Shown here: in pieces, positions 35,028 to 45,400 of the stretch
How the letters are laid out: the number at the start of each line of letters is the position of its first letter
How positions within the stretch are numbered: the first letter of the stretch is position 1
Assembly (NCBI GenBank): GCA_943370145.1
Contig: CALRPY020000019.1
Span: 1 to 64,000 of the forward strand
Direction of reading: 5' to 3'
Length of the DNA stretch: 64,000 nt
Origin: Ga0077536 sp943370145
Lineage (GTDB): Bacteria; Pseudomonadota; Gammaproteobacteria; Ga0077536
Translations under genes and position numbers: made by a program
Notes under the pieces: model-generated
What the model saw: only the letters and a program-made list of their open reading frames with translations
Told to the model about the DNA's origin: nothing
Databases searched by the model: none

Positions 35028-38000
35028 TCAGGCATCCGGGGCGGCGTGAGCGGGCACCGGCAATTCGACGCTGAAACAGGCGCCGCCCCCGGGCATTCCC
35101 GGCTCGAGCCAGATGCGACCGCCCTGCGATTCCACGATGTTCCGGCAGACGGCGAGCCCCATGCCCATGCCCTGCTCCTTGGTGGTCCAGAACGCATCGA
35201 ACACGGTGTCGGCCTTGTCCGCCGGAATGCCGGGCCCGGAATCGCAAACCATGATGTGTACGGTGCCGTTGCGCGTGCCGTGCGTGGAGATTGCAAGGCG
35301 TCGCTCGAGCACCGCCGGATCGCGCATCGCCTCGATGGCGTTCAGCACGAGGTTCAGCATCACCTGTTCGAACTGCGTCTTGTCAGCGTACACGCTGCAG
35401 CCGGCTTCGAACTCGGTGACCAGTTCGACGTTGGCGGCGATCAGCTCACCGTGCAGCAGCATCAGCAGTTCGTCCAGCGCCTGCTCGACGTCGAGCGCGG
35501 CACGGTCCGTCTCCTTCTGGCGCAGCATCGCCCGCAGGCCGTTGATGACCGCCGCCGCCCGTTTGTCGTCGCGCACGATGTCGCTGAAAATGGCATGGAT
35601 TTCAGCAAGGTCGGGCTCGTCCTTCGCCATCAGGCGCAGCCCGGCCTGGGCATTGCTGAGAATGGCGGCGAGCGGCTGGTTCAACTCGTGCGCCAGGGAC
35701 GCCGTCAGCGCACTGGCGCGCACCACGCGGTCCGCGTGGTAGAGCTGCCCGCGCAGCCGGCGGACCTCGTAGTCGGCCGCGCGGGCCTCGGTGACGTCCT
35801 GCACGGTGCCCAGGACACGCAAGGGATTGCCGTCGTCCGGCGAGTAACTGATCTCGGCGCGCGCACGCACCGTCGCCTCGGTGAAATCGGACCGCACGAT
35901 GCGGTATTCGAACTCGTATCGCGGCTTCCTCGCCTCGAGCACCCGCTCGATGAGTGACATCACCCTGCACTGGTCGTCGAGGTGGATGTAACGCATCGGC
36001 GATTCGATGTCGGCGGGCGCGCAGCCGTGGATGCGCCGCGCCTCCTCCGAGCCGGTCCACCTGCCGTCGTCCCGGTTCCATTCGATGCTGCCCAGCCTTG
36101 CGATGCGCTGCGCCTCACCGAGACTGTATCGGGCCGTTTGCAGCGCCAGTTCGGTGCGCCTGCGCTGCGTGATATCGACGACACTCGCCAACAGGTAGTC
36201 GGCGCCGTCGATTTCCAGCGGGCTGAACCCGACCTCGACCGCGATCTCGTCGCCGTTGAAGCGCAAGCCGGTGAACTCGCGACGGCACGGTAGCTGGCCC
36301 GGGTCCAGATCGACTCCAATCTGGACGAATCGCTCGAGGGTTCCGGCCGGTCGCCATGACGGCAGCAGGGCCTGGGTGGGGCGTCCGACCAGCCGCTCGC
36401 GCCCGTAGCCGAAGATGGCTTCGAGCTGGCGGTTGACCATGACGATTCTTCCCTTGGCATCGAGCATCATCACGCCGTTCGGCGCGGCATCGACGACCTG
36501 CCGGAAGCGCTCCTCGCTGGCGCGCAAGGCCGCTTCCGCGCGCGAGCGCAGCAGGGCGTTGGCCAGCATCAGCGCGAGCAGATGGATCCGCTTCATGTAG
36601 TCGTCGGTCCACTGCCAGCGGCGACGGTTGAACGCCAGCGTCAGGATGAACGGCACCGCACCGTTGACGACCACCGGCATGTCGAGCGTCGACTGCACAC
36701 CGAGCGCCTGTTTGGACGCCCGGTCGACCGCGGCCTCCGGCGGCAGATCGTCCAGCTGGCTCATGGGGTTCGGGTGCTGGCGCAGGCAGACCTGCTCGAA
36801 GGTCCACGGGAAGAGCTCCACGTAGTTCGGCCGCTTGGAGGCCGGCTCAACGGCGGGGTGGTAGGCGAGGTAGCGGATGTAGGCCTCGCGCCTGTCGTTG
36901 AAGACCTCGAAGAGCGCGCACTGGTCGGCGTCGAAGAAGGCCCGTATCTCCTCTAGCGCAGGCTCGATGGCCTGCTCCACCTGTTGCGCGGTCAGGCCGG
37001 CGAATCGCGCCGACAGCGTCGACACCAGCAGTTCGAAGTCGACCAGGCCTTGCGTCGTCTCCTCCAGCGCCTTGCGCGCGAGCGCGTTGGCGAACATCTG
37101 CCCCAGCAGCTTCAGGCGCTGCACCAGGGCCGGTTGCCAGGTGACCTGTCGCCTGGCAACCGAAAACGACGCGAAACCGATCAGCCGTTCCGCCTGCCTC
37201 AACGGAATGGCGACCAGCGATTCAATCTCGGCGGCCGCCATGTACGCCCGCTCACCGGCAGCTTCAGGGGGGAGGTCCGCGATGCCGGAAACGACGATCG
37301 GCTCGCCGGCCTTCAGCGCACGCATCGACCACTCACAAAGACCCTCGACCTCTGCCGGGATCGCGGGCACGCCATGTCCGGCGTAGTGGTGGGTCCGCGC
37401 CAGCCTGTTGGTGGGCGGGACCAGCATCAGCAGCGTGCCGGCATCGAGTCCCAGGAACACCGTGATGCGGTGCAGGCTGCGCGTCAGTTCGACATCGATA
37501 TCGCTGACGGGCATCTGGATGAAGGTGGCCGACACGTCGAACAGCAGGCGTTCGAAACGCAGCGAATTGTCGAGCAGCCGGTCCCGCATCTTGCGCGTCA
37601 ATGCGTTCGCGGCGAGTTCTGCGAAAGACTGCAAACGGTCGAGGAGCGCTGGACGCCAGTCCTGTTCAGTCCGCGCACCGAACAGGGCGAAGCCGACCAC
37701 GCTCCCCGCTGCCGCCAGCGGCAGGCTCAGCATCGACCGCCAGTGACCGGCGGCGGGCAGCCAGCCGAGGTCTTCCTCCGCGGGCTGATCCGGGGCTTGC
37801 GCCAAGGACCCGATCGGCACGCTGTGGCCGGCACGCGCGGCGGCGGACAGCCGGTGCCGCGCATCGCCCCAGCGCACCCGTGCGACAGCCAGCGCGGGAT
37901 GCAAAGCGATCTCGACATCCGCGCCGATGCAGATGATCTCACCCTCCTCGAATTGCACGAGGGCGACGAGTTCCAGCCCGAGCGCCTCGGCCAACCTGCC

Positions 38001-38189
38001 CAGCGCCAGGGTAACGCAGGCGTCGGTATTGGCGGCCGGCGCGGCAATCAATTCAGCGGACAGTTCCAGGAACTGCTGCTGCAGGCCGTGTGCGGCGGCG
38101 GCAGGCGGCGCGCCATCGGCGATCTCGGCGAGTGGTGAGCGAATAGGGTCCTCCAGTTTCGAACCAGTGCGGTCAGCCGCGAACGGCAA
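35028..38189 (-). CDS. Soluble histidine kinase with three GAF and two PAS domains
   Basis: This 1053-residue protein lacks transmembrane helices. It has GAF-like domains at about 30-200, 215-385 and 395-550, PAS domains at about 560-690 and 700-805 (each followed by a PAC-type LLASVVDITQRR or VLGTVQDVTEAR), a phospho-acceptor domain with His834 (SLAHELNQPLAAI) and a HATPase domain (about 925-1040; NLVLNAIEA, CDSGPGIP, GMGMGLAV). The layout is FixL-like with extra GAF input. No heme-PAS His is evident to me, so the signal could be a cytoplasmic ligand or redox state. It is followed after 34 bp by its FixJ-type partner. Confidence 0.88.
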   Translation of the reverse strand: MPFAADRTGSKLEDPIRSPLAEIADGAPPAAAAHGLQQQFLELSAELIAAPAANTDACVTLALGRLAEALGLELVALVQFEEGEIICIGADVEIALHPALAVARVRWGDARHRLSAAARAGHSVPIGSLAQAPDQPAEEDLGWLPAAGHWRSMLSLPLAAAGSVVGFALFGARTEQDWRPALLDRLQSFAELAANALTRKMRDRLLDNSLRFERLLFDVSATFIQMPVSDIDVELTRSLHRITVFLGLDAGTLLMLVPPTNRLARTHHYAGHGVPAIPAEVEGLCEWSMRALKAGEPIVVSGIADLPPEAAGERAYMAAAEIESLVAIPLRQAERLIGFASFSVARRQVTWQPALVQRLKLLGQMFANALARKALEETTQGLVDFELLVSTLSARFAGLTAQQVEQAIEPALEEIRAFFDADQCALFEVFNDRREAYIRYLAYHPAVEPASKRPNYVELFPWTFEQVCLRQHPNPMSQLDDLPPEAAVDRASKQALGVQSTLDMPVVVNGAVPFILTLAFNRRRWQWTDDYMKRIHLLALMLANALLRSRAEAALRASEERFRQVVDAAPNGVMMLDAKGRIVMVNRQLEAIFGYGRERLVGRPTQALLPSWRPAGTLERFVQIGVDLDPGQLPCRREFTGLRFNGDEIAVEVGFSPLEIDGADYLLASVVDITQRRRTELALQTARYSLGEAQRIARLGSIEWNRDDGRWTGSEEARRIHGCAPADIESPMRYIHLDDQCRVMSLIERVLEARKPRYEFEYRIVRSDFTEATVRARAEISYSPDDGNPLRVLGTVQDVTEARAADYEVRRLRGQLYHADRVVRASALTASLAHELNQPLAAILSNAQAGLRLMAKDEPDLAEIHAIFSDIVRDDKRAAAVINGLRAMLRQKETDRAALDVEQALDELLMLLHGELIAANVELVTEFEAGCSVYADKTQFEQVMLNLVLNAIEAMRDPAVLERRLAISTHGTRNGTVHIMVCDSGPGIPADKADTVFDAFWTTKEQGMGMGLAVCRNIVESQGGRIWLEPGMPGGGACFSVELPVPAHAAPDA

Positions 38190-38384
38190 CGATTCGGCCC
38201 GCGCGACTGCCGTTCGACGGCCGGCCGCATGGCGAAAGCGATACTGCGAGTTTCGACTATCATCCGACGTGGCAAGACCCCGGGCAAGCAGCCTGGCCTG
38301 TCCGCAACGACGCGAAATGACGGTTTTTTGACCCCATGCAGGCGCGGCGGCCCGGCCGAGGCCCGGTGCGGCAAGGCAGCACGG

Positions 38385-39053
38385 CTAGCGGTGCCGCGTC
38401 GCGCGGCCGCCGAACACGAGCCCGCAGGCACTGCCGGACAGCGCGAGCGCCATGTCCTTCTGGGCATCCCACACGTCGCCCTGCGTCCCGAGATAGGCAA
38501 CGCCGAGGTCGCCGCCGAACAGCAGCGCCGCGCACCACTCGACGAGTTCGTAGACGACCGAGTGCGACCACAGGAAAGCGAGCGCCGGGAGCCAGCGCCA
38601 GACGCCCTGCCCCGGCGCGCGGGCCGCGAACAGCTCGAGCGCGGCGGGCATCATCAGGAGGCCGTAGAGGAAATGCATCAGGCGGTCATAGTGATTGCGC
38701 GACCAGCCGAGCGTCTCGTGCAGGGAACGTCCGGTCAGCGCGCGCCACCACTCGTCGTAGGGCACGAGGCTGTAGGTGTAATGGGCGCCGATTTCGTGCA
38801 GCAGCAGGAAGGCGCAGATGCACGCATACGCGAAATTCGAGAAGCGCAGCCGCCGGATCGTGCATACCAGCGCCGACAGCAGCGCGAAGGGCACGACGTG
38901 CTCGAGCAGCCAGTCCTCGCGGAACGCAGGCGCCCGGCCGAGGGCGACGAACACGCCCAGGAAGAGGCCGAGCAGCAAGGCCGGGAAGGCCAGCCCGGGT
39001 TTCTCCCGAGCCGGAATAGCCGCGCGCGCATCACCCGCCACCCGCCTCAGCAC
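38385..39053 (-). CDS. DUF2238 (YjdF-like) membrane protein
   Basis: This 222-residue protein has about six hydrophobic segments and the DUF2238 motifs YTYSLVPYDEWW, RNHYDRLMHFLYGLL, YELVEWCAALLFGGDLG and GTQGDVWDAQKDM. Function unknown. The GTG at 39053 overlaps the carboxypeptidase stop by 7 bp, and GTG at 39041 is an alternative; upstream codons in this frame lie wholly within the peptidase gene. Confidence 0.8.
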   Translation of the reverse strand: MLRRVAGDARAAIPAREKPGLAFPALLLGLFLGVFVALGRAPAFREDWLLEHVVPFALLSALVCTIRRLRFSNFAYACICAFLLLHEIGAHYTYSLVPYDEWWRALTGRSLHETLGWSRNHYDRLMHFLYGLLMMPAALELFAARAPGQGVWRWLPALAFLWSHSVVYELVEWCAALLFGGDLGVAYLGTQGDVWDAQKDMALALSGSACGLVFGGRATRHR

Positions 39054-40471
39054 TCCCGGTGCACGAACAGGGGTTCGCCGGGGACCAGCAGCCGGCGATA
39101 CGCGGGATGCGCAAACGCGCTGCTCGTGGACATCGGTTCCAGCAGCAGCGGCACGACGCGCCCGCACGGCTGGTCGAGCGGAATGCGCAAAGCGCCGGCC
39201 GGCAGATTGATGCGCACGGCCCCCGCCGCGCCGAGTTCCGGCGGCGCGTCGCGATGCACCCGTTCGACGACCCGCTCCTCGAGCGTCAATTCCCGCGCCC
39301 GCGCCAGCAGTTCGAATGCGAGCCCGTGGCGTAACAGCAGGTCACGCACGACCGGCACGTGGCGCGCCACGACATAGGCGCGTGGCGCGGGCACCGGTGG
39401 ATGCGGCGCCATCCGGCGATGATCCGGGAAGGACAGGGTGACCACTTCGCCGCTGTCGAGGCGCCGCAGCGGGATGCGATGGACGGCGCCCTCGGCCGCG
39501 GCCACGTAGTCCGCACCGAGCACCAGCGGCTCACCCGGACGCGGTGGCGTGCTGGCCGACTGCAGCGCGAGAATCTCGGCCGCGCGCGCGGTCACCGCCA
39601 GCACGAAAGCACGGATGCACAGCACCTGCTTCGCGGTGCGCACCTCGATGTTCCGGAAGCTCGCGTAGCGTCCGTCCGTGGGATCGAGGCGGGTCTCGAG
39701 CAGGAAGGACAGCGCGCCGAGCGCGCCCGCCTTGTTGCGGAAGCGCCTGATCGTGGTACCGCCGTGGGTGAGCGCCTGGTTCGTCGAGGTGATCTCGCGG
39801 ATATAGCGCTGCGCATGCAGGCCACGGGCGCCGACGCGGGCGATGAGCGCCGGCAGCAGCACGCCTTCGCCATAGGCAAGCAGCGCGTGAGGCAGCGCCG
39901 GGTTGTTCGCCACGTCGAACTGGGCCTCGAACTCTGTCAGCCAACCCTCGCGGCCCAGTGTCCTGCGCTTCAGCGCGGCGGATTCGTGGGCATCGAGCAC
40001 CACGTCCGGCCGGTAGCGCTGGACCGCCGCGTTCAGCGCCCGACTCTCGGGCTGCGACAGCAGCACGTAGTCACGGTTCAGATTGACGCGATTCGCATTG
40101 CGGCTGGCGTCGTCGTCGCGGCCGTCCGGGTTCGCGTTCGGCACGACCACGAATTCGGCCAGCGCCAGCAGATCGCGGAGGTCACCGTGCAGGAGCGCCC
40201 GGCCGATCTCGAGCAGCGCTTCACCGCCGGCCGGCTCGGAGCCGCCGTGATGGGAGCCGACCAGCATCACGCGCAGCCGGCGCGGTGCCGCGGGGGCGGC
40301 GGCGCGCCGGATGACGAGCGCCCGCAGCGGCATGCCGCGGACCGAGTAACCGAGCGTCTGGCAGTCGGCCTCGTCGCTCGTGGCGGCGAGGCGATCCAGG
40401 TAGGCGGCGACGTCGCGGGACGTCGAGACCCGCGTGTGGCCGCAGGCTTCGAGCGGCGTCGCAGGGTTCAC
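39047..40471 (-). CDS. M14-family metallocarboxypeptidase-like protein (cytoplasmic paralog)
   Basis: A 474-residue M14-type protein without a signal peptide. Likely zinc ligands are the His and Glu in SHHGGSEPAGGEAL and the His in VVLDAHESAALK; NANPDGRD and VNLNRDYVLL are also family landmarks. The His and Glu are separated by three residues rather than the usual two. The GTG start has GAGGA upstream and is 13 bp after its exported paralog, with which it shares most motifs (EITSTNQALTHGGTTI, LETRLDPTDGRYASFRNI). It probably trims peptides or a peptide-like conjugate. Confidence 0.82.
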   Translation of the reverse strand: MNPATPLEACGHTRVSTSRDVAAYLDRLAATSDEADCQTLGYSVRGMPLRALVIRRAAAPAAPRRLRVMLVGSHHGGSEPAGGEALLEIGRALLHGDLRDLLALAEFVVVPNANPDGRDDDASRNANRVNLNRDYVLLSQPESRALNAAVQRYRPDVVLDAHESAALKRRTLGREGWLTEFEAQFDVANNPALPHALLAYGEGVLLPALIARVGARGLHAQRYIREITSTNQALTHGGTTIRRFRNKAGALGALSFLLETRLDPTDGRYASFRNIEVRTAKQVLCIRAFVLAVTARAAEILALQSASTPPRPGEPLVLGADYVAAAEGAVHRIPLRRLDSGEVVTLSFPDHRRMAPHPPVPAPRAYVVARHVPVVRDLLLRHGLAFELLARARELTLEERVVERVHRDAPPELGAAGAVRINLPAGALRIPLDQPCGRVVPLLLEPMSTSSAFAHPAYRRLLVPGEPLFVHREC

Positions 40472-40484
40472 GCCGCGCGGTTCC

Positions 40485-42026
40485 TCACGGCGCCTTGGCG
40501 ACGCCCTTGAACACCGGGTAGACGAAGTGGTCGCGTTCCCGCGCGACCATCGTCGCGTACTCCGGATAGCGGAACACGCTGCTCGTCGAGCGGGGATCGA
40601 GCAGCAGCACCGCGGCGCGACCGTTGGCCTGCGCGGTGTCGATCGCAAGCGTGCCCGCCGGTGCCGTGATCTCGCGCGCTTCGCTCGCCAGCACCGCCAC
40701 GCGTTCGGTGATGTTGGCTTGCGCCTCGAAGCGGCTCGCCTGGACCTCGACCTGCATCGGCTGCTCGAGCGCTTCGTAGACGATGCGGTGCTTGTCGAGC
40801 AGTGCGGCGATCGCCTGCTGGTGGTCGACGACGAGCAGCGTCGACGGCATCGGAATCTCGTCGGCGGTCTCGACCTTGCGGTGATCGCGGAACTCGATGT
40901 CCTCCAGCTCGCGCGTGTCGAGGCGACGCATCGGGATGCTGACCCTGGGATGCGCCTTGTCGAGGACGTAGCCGGCGTAGAGCTGGATGTTCTCGCGGGG
41001 GGCCGCTGCGCGCGCCCGCGCGACCTCGGCCATGATGTCGTCGCGGCGCTCGTGCATCAGGCGCAGGAAACTGCGGATGCAGATCAGCTGCTTCTCGAGC
41101 CGTACCGCGATGTTGCGGTAGGTCGGGAAGCTGTCCTCGCGCGAATCCAGCTTGGTCTCGACGAGGAACGCCGCCGCGCCGGACATGCCGGCGGTATTGC
41201 GGAAATTGCGCAGCGTCAGCCCGCCGTGGGTGATCGGCTGCCTGATGCTCGTGATCTCGCCGATGTAGCGATGCGCCGGCAGGCCCGCGGCGGTCACGCG
41301 CGCATTGAGTTCAGGCAGCAGGTCCTCGAGCGTGAATTTGCGCAGCGCGGCGGTGATGCCTGCATTGTTCGCGATTTCGAACTGCGCCTCGAAGTCGGTG
41401 AGATACCCGTCCTTGGCAAGGGTCTTGCGCTTCAGGATGGCCGATTCGTGCGAATCGAGCAGTGCCTCCGGCGCGTAGCGCGCGAGGACCTCCTTCATCA
41501 CCCGCGTCTCGGCCTGCATCGCGAGCACGAAGTCGGTGTTGATGTTCACCCAGTTCGCGTTCGCGCGGCGCGTCAGGTCACGGCCGTCAGGGTTGGCGTT
41601 CGGCAACAGGACGATGTCCGCGTCCTTCAGCAGCGGCTTCAGTTCGCCGACCGCGAGCTCGCGCGCGATCACCATCAGCGCCTCGCCGCCGGCCGGTTCG
41701 GCCGCGCCGTGCTGGGAGCCGGTGACCATGATCGTCATGCGCCCGGGACCATCGGCGCCGGCGTGGTCGCGGAACACGAGCGCCTCGATCGGGCGCCCCT
41801 GCACCGACTGGCCCACGACTTCCTTCGTCGCGAACGGCACCGCGGCCGCGACGGCGTCGAGGTAGGCGCTGATCTCAGCCGAAGTGCTGATGCGCTGGAA
41901 CCTGGCCCGTTCCAGCGGCGTCGGCAATGCGACGTCGGCCTGCGCGAGCGTGGCGGCGAGGGACAACAGGGCAAGCGCCAGCCACGAGGACCGGCGTCGG
42001 GAGCTTTTTTCAGGTTTTGCGTTCAT
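40485..42026 (-). CDS. M14-family metallocarboxypeptidase-like protein (exported paralog)
   Basis: This 513-residue protein has a signal peptide (about 10-30). Likely zinc ligands are His106 and Glu110 (GSQHGAAEPAGGEAL) and His193 (LLDSHESAILK), with LPNANPDGRD and VNINTDF between. The spacing H-x3-E differs from the H-x2-E of characterised M14 enzymes. The ATG at 42026 is preferred to 42068 because it sets the basic n-region and hydrophobic core correctly. It is tandem with a non-exported paralog, an old duplication that split into periplasmic and cytoplasmic forms. Confidence 0.85.
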   Translation of the reverse strand: MNAKPEKSSRRRSSWLALALLSLAATLAQADVALPTPLERARFQRISTSAEISAYLDAVAAAVPFATKEVVGQSVQGRPIEALVFRDHAGADGPGRMTIMVTGSQHGAAEPAGGEALMVIARELAVGELKPLLKDADIVLLPNANPDGRDLTRRANANWVNINTDFVLAMQAETRVMKEVLARYAPEALLDSHESAILKRKTLAKDGYLTDFEAQFEIANNAGITAALRKFTLEDLLPELNARVTAAGLPAHRYIGEITSIRQPITHGGLTLRNFRNTAGMSGAAAFLVETKLDSREDSFPTYRNIAVRLEKQLICIRSFLRLMHERRDDIMAEVARARAAAPRENIQLYAGYVLDKAHPRVSIPMRRLDTRELEDIEFRDHRKVETADEIPMPSTLLVVDHQQAIAALLDKHRIVYEALEQPMQVEVQASRFEAQANITERVAVLASEAREITAPAGTLAIDTAQANGRAAVLLLDPRSTSSVFRYPEYATMVARERDHFVYPVFKGVAKAP

Positions 42027-42470
42027 GGGTCCTGGACTGTCGGCGGCGCGGGTACGAAGCGGCTGCATCCTCGCTCACGCTGATTGAACCAATGCTTAAT
42101 CCGGGGCCGGTCGCCGGCACCCGTCGCTGGCTTCGCGGCGCCGAGGATACTTGAACCCAGCGCGCAAATCCCCCACCCGCCGGCGCGACGGCTGCCCCGG
42201 TCGCGGTCGCCGAGGGCGTGCCTGGCCCGTCGGCAGCATCCGGCGGCCCGGCCGCGCGGCCCGTGACGCCGACAGCCGACAGCTCCACCGCCGCATCCAT
42301 CCGGCGCTCATTGCACCAGCGAAGTGCCATCATGACACGCAGCGTGCGTGCGCGATCGCGCGTGGTGCAAAAGCCGTGCAGCGCGTGAAATTCAGTCGCG
42401 CGGCGCGCTTGGCGCTCACTGACCCGCCCGATAAGCTTCAAGGCGAATCCTTCGTCCCGGGAGCATCGCA
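42027..42470. other. Intergenic region between the divergent M14 gene and the Anbu island
   Basis: About 440 bp without a convincing gene; the frames here lack plausible starts and composition. It contains the NtrC-like box at 42312-42328 and an inverted 8-bp pair (42311-42318 and 42363-42370). No clear sigma70 or sigma54 promoter facing the island was found. Confidence 0.5.
42312..42328 (+). promoter_or_regulatory. NtrC-like binding site upstream of the Anbu island
   Basis: The 17-bp element TGCAC-N7-GTGCC has the arrangement of the NtrC sites upstream of glnA (TGCAC-N7-GTGCT). It lies about 140 bp before the GTG start of the first island gene, a usual enhancer distance. A single match of this kind may be chance. 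Confidence 0.4.
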
Positions 42471-45400
42471 GTGTCGATCCACATCGCACTCAACCACGTC
42501 ACGCACTATCGCTACGACAGGCTGATCAATCTCGGGCCGCAGATACTGCGCCTGCGACCGGCGCCCCACTGCCGCACCCGCGTGCTGTCCTATTCGTTGC
42601 GCGTCACGCCCGGCGAGCACTTCATCAACTGGCAGCAGGACCCGCAGGCGAATTACCTCGCACGCATGGTGTTCCCGGCGCGCACGCGGGAGTTCCGCAT
42701 CGAAGTCGACGTGGTCGCCGAAATGGCGGTGGTCAATCCCTTCGATTTCTTTCTCGAACCCCATGCCGAACGTTTTCCGTTCGCCTATGCACCCGAGAGC
42801 GCGCACGAGCTCGCACCGTTCAGGCTGGTCGAGCCGGCCACGCCGCTGCTCGCGGCCTACCTGGCGAGCATCCCGCGCGAGCGTCACGCGACGATGGATT
42901 TTCTCGTCGGGCTGAACCAGCGTCTGCAGCGGGAGACGCGCTATCTCATCCGCCTCGAGCCAGGCGTGCAGACACCGGAGGAGACCCTGCGCACTGGCGC
43001 GGGCTCGTGCCGCGATTCGAGCTGGCTGCTGGTGAACATCCTGCGGCACCTCGGCTTCGCCGCGCGTTTCGTGTCCGGCTATCTCGTGCAGCTGGTGCCG
43101 GACGTGAAGCCGCTCGACGGCCCGGCGGGCCCGCCGGCGGACTTCACGGACCTGCACGCGTGGTGCGAGGTCTACCTGCCGGGCGCGGGCTGGATCGGGC
43201 TCGACCCGACTTCCGGCCTGCTCGCCGGCGAAGGCCACCTGCCGCTCGCTGCGTCGCCGGACCCGCAGTCCGCCGCGCCGGTCACCGGCAGCATCGACGA
43301 GTGCGAAGTCGAGTTCTCTCACGAGATGAAGGTCACCCGAATCCGGGAAGCGCCGCGGGTCACCAAGCCCTACACGGAGCCGCAGTGGTCGGCGCTGCTG
43401 CAGCTCGGTCAGCAGGTCGAGGCCGACCTCCTGCGCCACGACGTGCGCCTGACCCAGGGCGGCGAGCCGACGTTCGTGTCGGTGGACGACCACGACGGCG
43501 CGGAATGGAACACCGACGCCCTGGGGCCGACCAAGCAGCCGCTCGCCCGCGAACTGCTGGCGCGCCTGCGGGCGCACTACGCGCCGCTCGGCCTCACCCA
43601 TTACGGCCAGGGCAAGTGGTATCCGGGCGAGCAGTTGCCGCGCTGGTCGCTGAACCTGTACTGGCGCCGCGACGGCGAGCCGCTGTGGCGGGATCAGGCC
43701 CTGCTCGCCGGCGACGGCGACGATCTGGGCGCGACTCCGCTGCAGGGTGAGCGCTTCCTGCATGCGCTCGCGGCGAGGCTCGATGTCGGCCTGGACCACG
43801 TGTTCCCCGCCTTCGAGGATGCCTGGTATTACCTGTGGCGCGAGCGTCGCCTGCCGTCGAACGTCGACCCGCTCGCATCGAACCTGGCCGACCCCATCGA
43901 GCGGGCGCGTCTGCGTCGCCTGTTCGCGGACGGCCTGCAACGCGAGGCCGGCCACGTGCTGCCGCTGCGCCACGACGGTGGCCGCTGGCATAGCGGGCGC
44001 TGGTTCCTGCGCGACGAACGCTGCTACCTCGTGCCCGGCGACTCGCCGCTGGGCCTGCGCCTGCCGCTGGATTCCCTGCCGTGGGCGCGTGAGGAGGACC
44101 TGCCGCTCGACCTGCCCCCGGATCCCGCCGCGCCGCGCGGCGAACTGCCCGCCTACCTGTCACTGCGCACCCGCCACGTCGCGCCCGTCGAACCGCGCCG
44201 CCAGGCCGCAGGCAGAAGCGACGGCACGGCGGCTGCGGAACGCGCACCGCGCGCGCAGGAATCGGCGGCGTGGATCACGCGCACCGCGCTGTGCGCGGAG
44301 CCTCGTGGCGGCGCGCTGCATCTCTTCATGCCGCCGCTGGCGCGGCTCGAGGACTATCTCGAGCTGATCTCGGCCATCGAGGAAACCGCGGTCGCGCTCG
44401 GCACGCCGGTCGTCATCGAGGGCTACGAGCCGCCGCGCGACCCGCGCCTGCAGCACCTGCGCGTGACACCCGATCCGGGCGTCATCGAGGTCAACGTGCA
44501 GCCGGTGGAGAGCTGGTCGGCGCTCGTGGAGCAGACCGAATTCCTCTACGACGCCGCCCACCAGACCCGGCTGAGCAGCGAGAAGTTCATGCTGGACGGC
44601 CGCCACACGGGAACCGGTGGCGGCAACCACTTCGTGCTCGGTGGCGCGACGGTCAACGACTCGCCGTTCCTGCGCCGGCCGGACCTCCTCGCGAGCATGC
44701 TCGCCTACTGGCACAACCATCCTGCGCTGTCCTACCTGTTCTCGGGCATGTTCATCGGCCCGACCAGCCAGGCGCCGCGCATCGACGAGGGCCGGCACGA
44801 GTCGGTCTACGAGATGGAGATCGCGCTGCGCGAACTGCGGCGCCAGCAGGAAACCCAGCACGAGGTGGGCGGCGGCCAGGTCACGCCGTGGCTCGTCGAC
44901 CGCATCTTCCGCAACCTGCTCGTCGACATCACCGGCAACACGCATCGCGCCGAATTCTGCATCGACAAGATGTACTCGCCGGACAGCGCGACGGGGCGCC
45001 TGGGCCTGCTCGAGCTGCGCGCGTTCGAGATGCCGCCGCATCCGCGCATGAGTCTGGCGCAGCAGCTGCTGATGCGCGCGCTGGTCGCGCGCTTCTGGCA
45101 GCACCCCTACCGGCCGCTCAGGCTGCAACGCTGGAGCACGGAACTGCACGACCGCTTCATGCTGCCGCACTTCGTGTGGGACGACTTCCGCGACGTGCTC
45201 GCCGAGCTTGCCGACTTCGGCTACGCGCTGGACCCCGCGTGGTTCGCCCCGCATCTCGAGTTCCGCTTTCCCCGGCTCGGCGACTTCGCCGCGCGCAACG
45301 TCGAGGTCGAATTGCGCGCGGCGCTCGAACCCTGGCACGTCCTGGGCGAGGAGAACGCGGCCGGCGGCACCGCGCGCTACGTCGACTCCTCGCTCGAACG

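Noticed and set aside
42360..42377. Sigma54-like -24/-12 element on the minus strand
   Set aside because: The CACGG-N3-TTGCA part fits, but the essential -24 GG is TG, it points away from the Anbu island, and it is over 300 bp from the M14 start.
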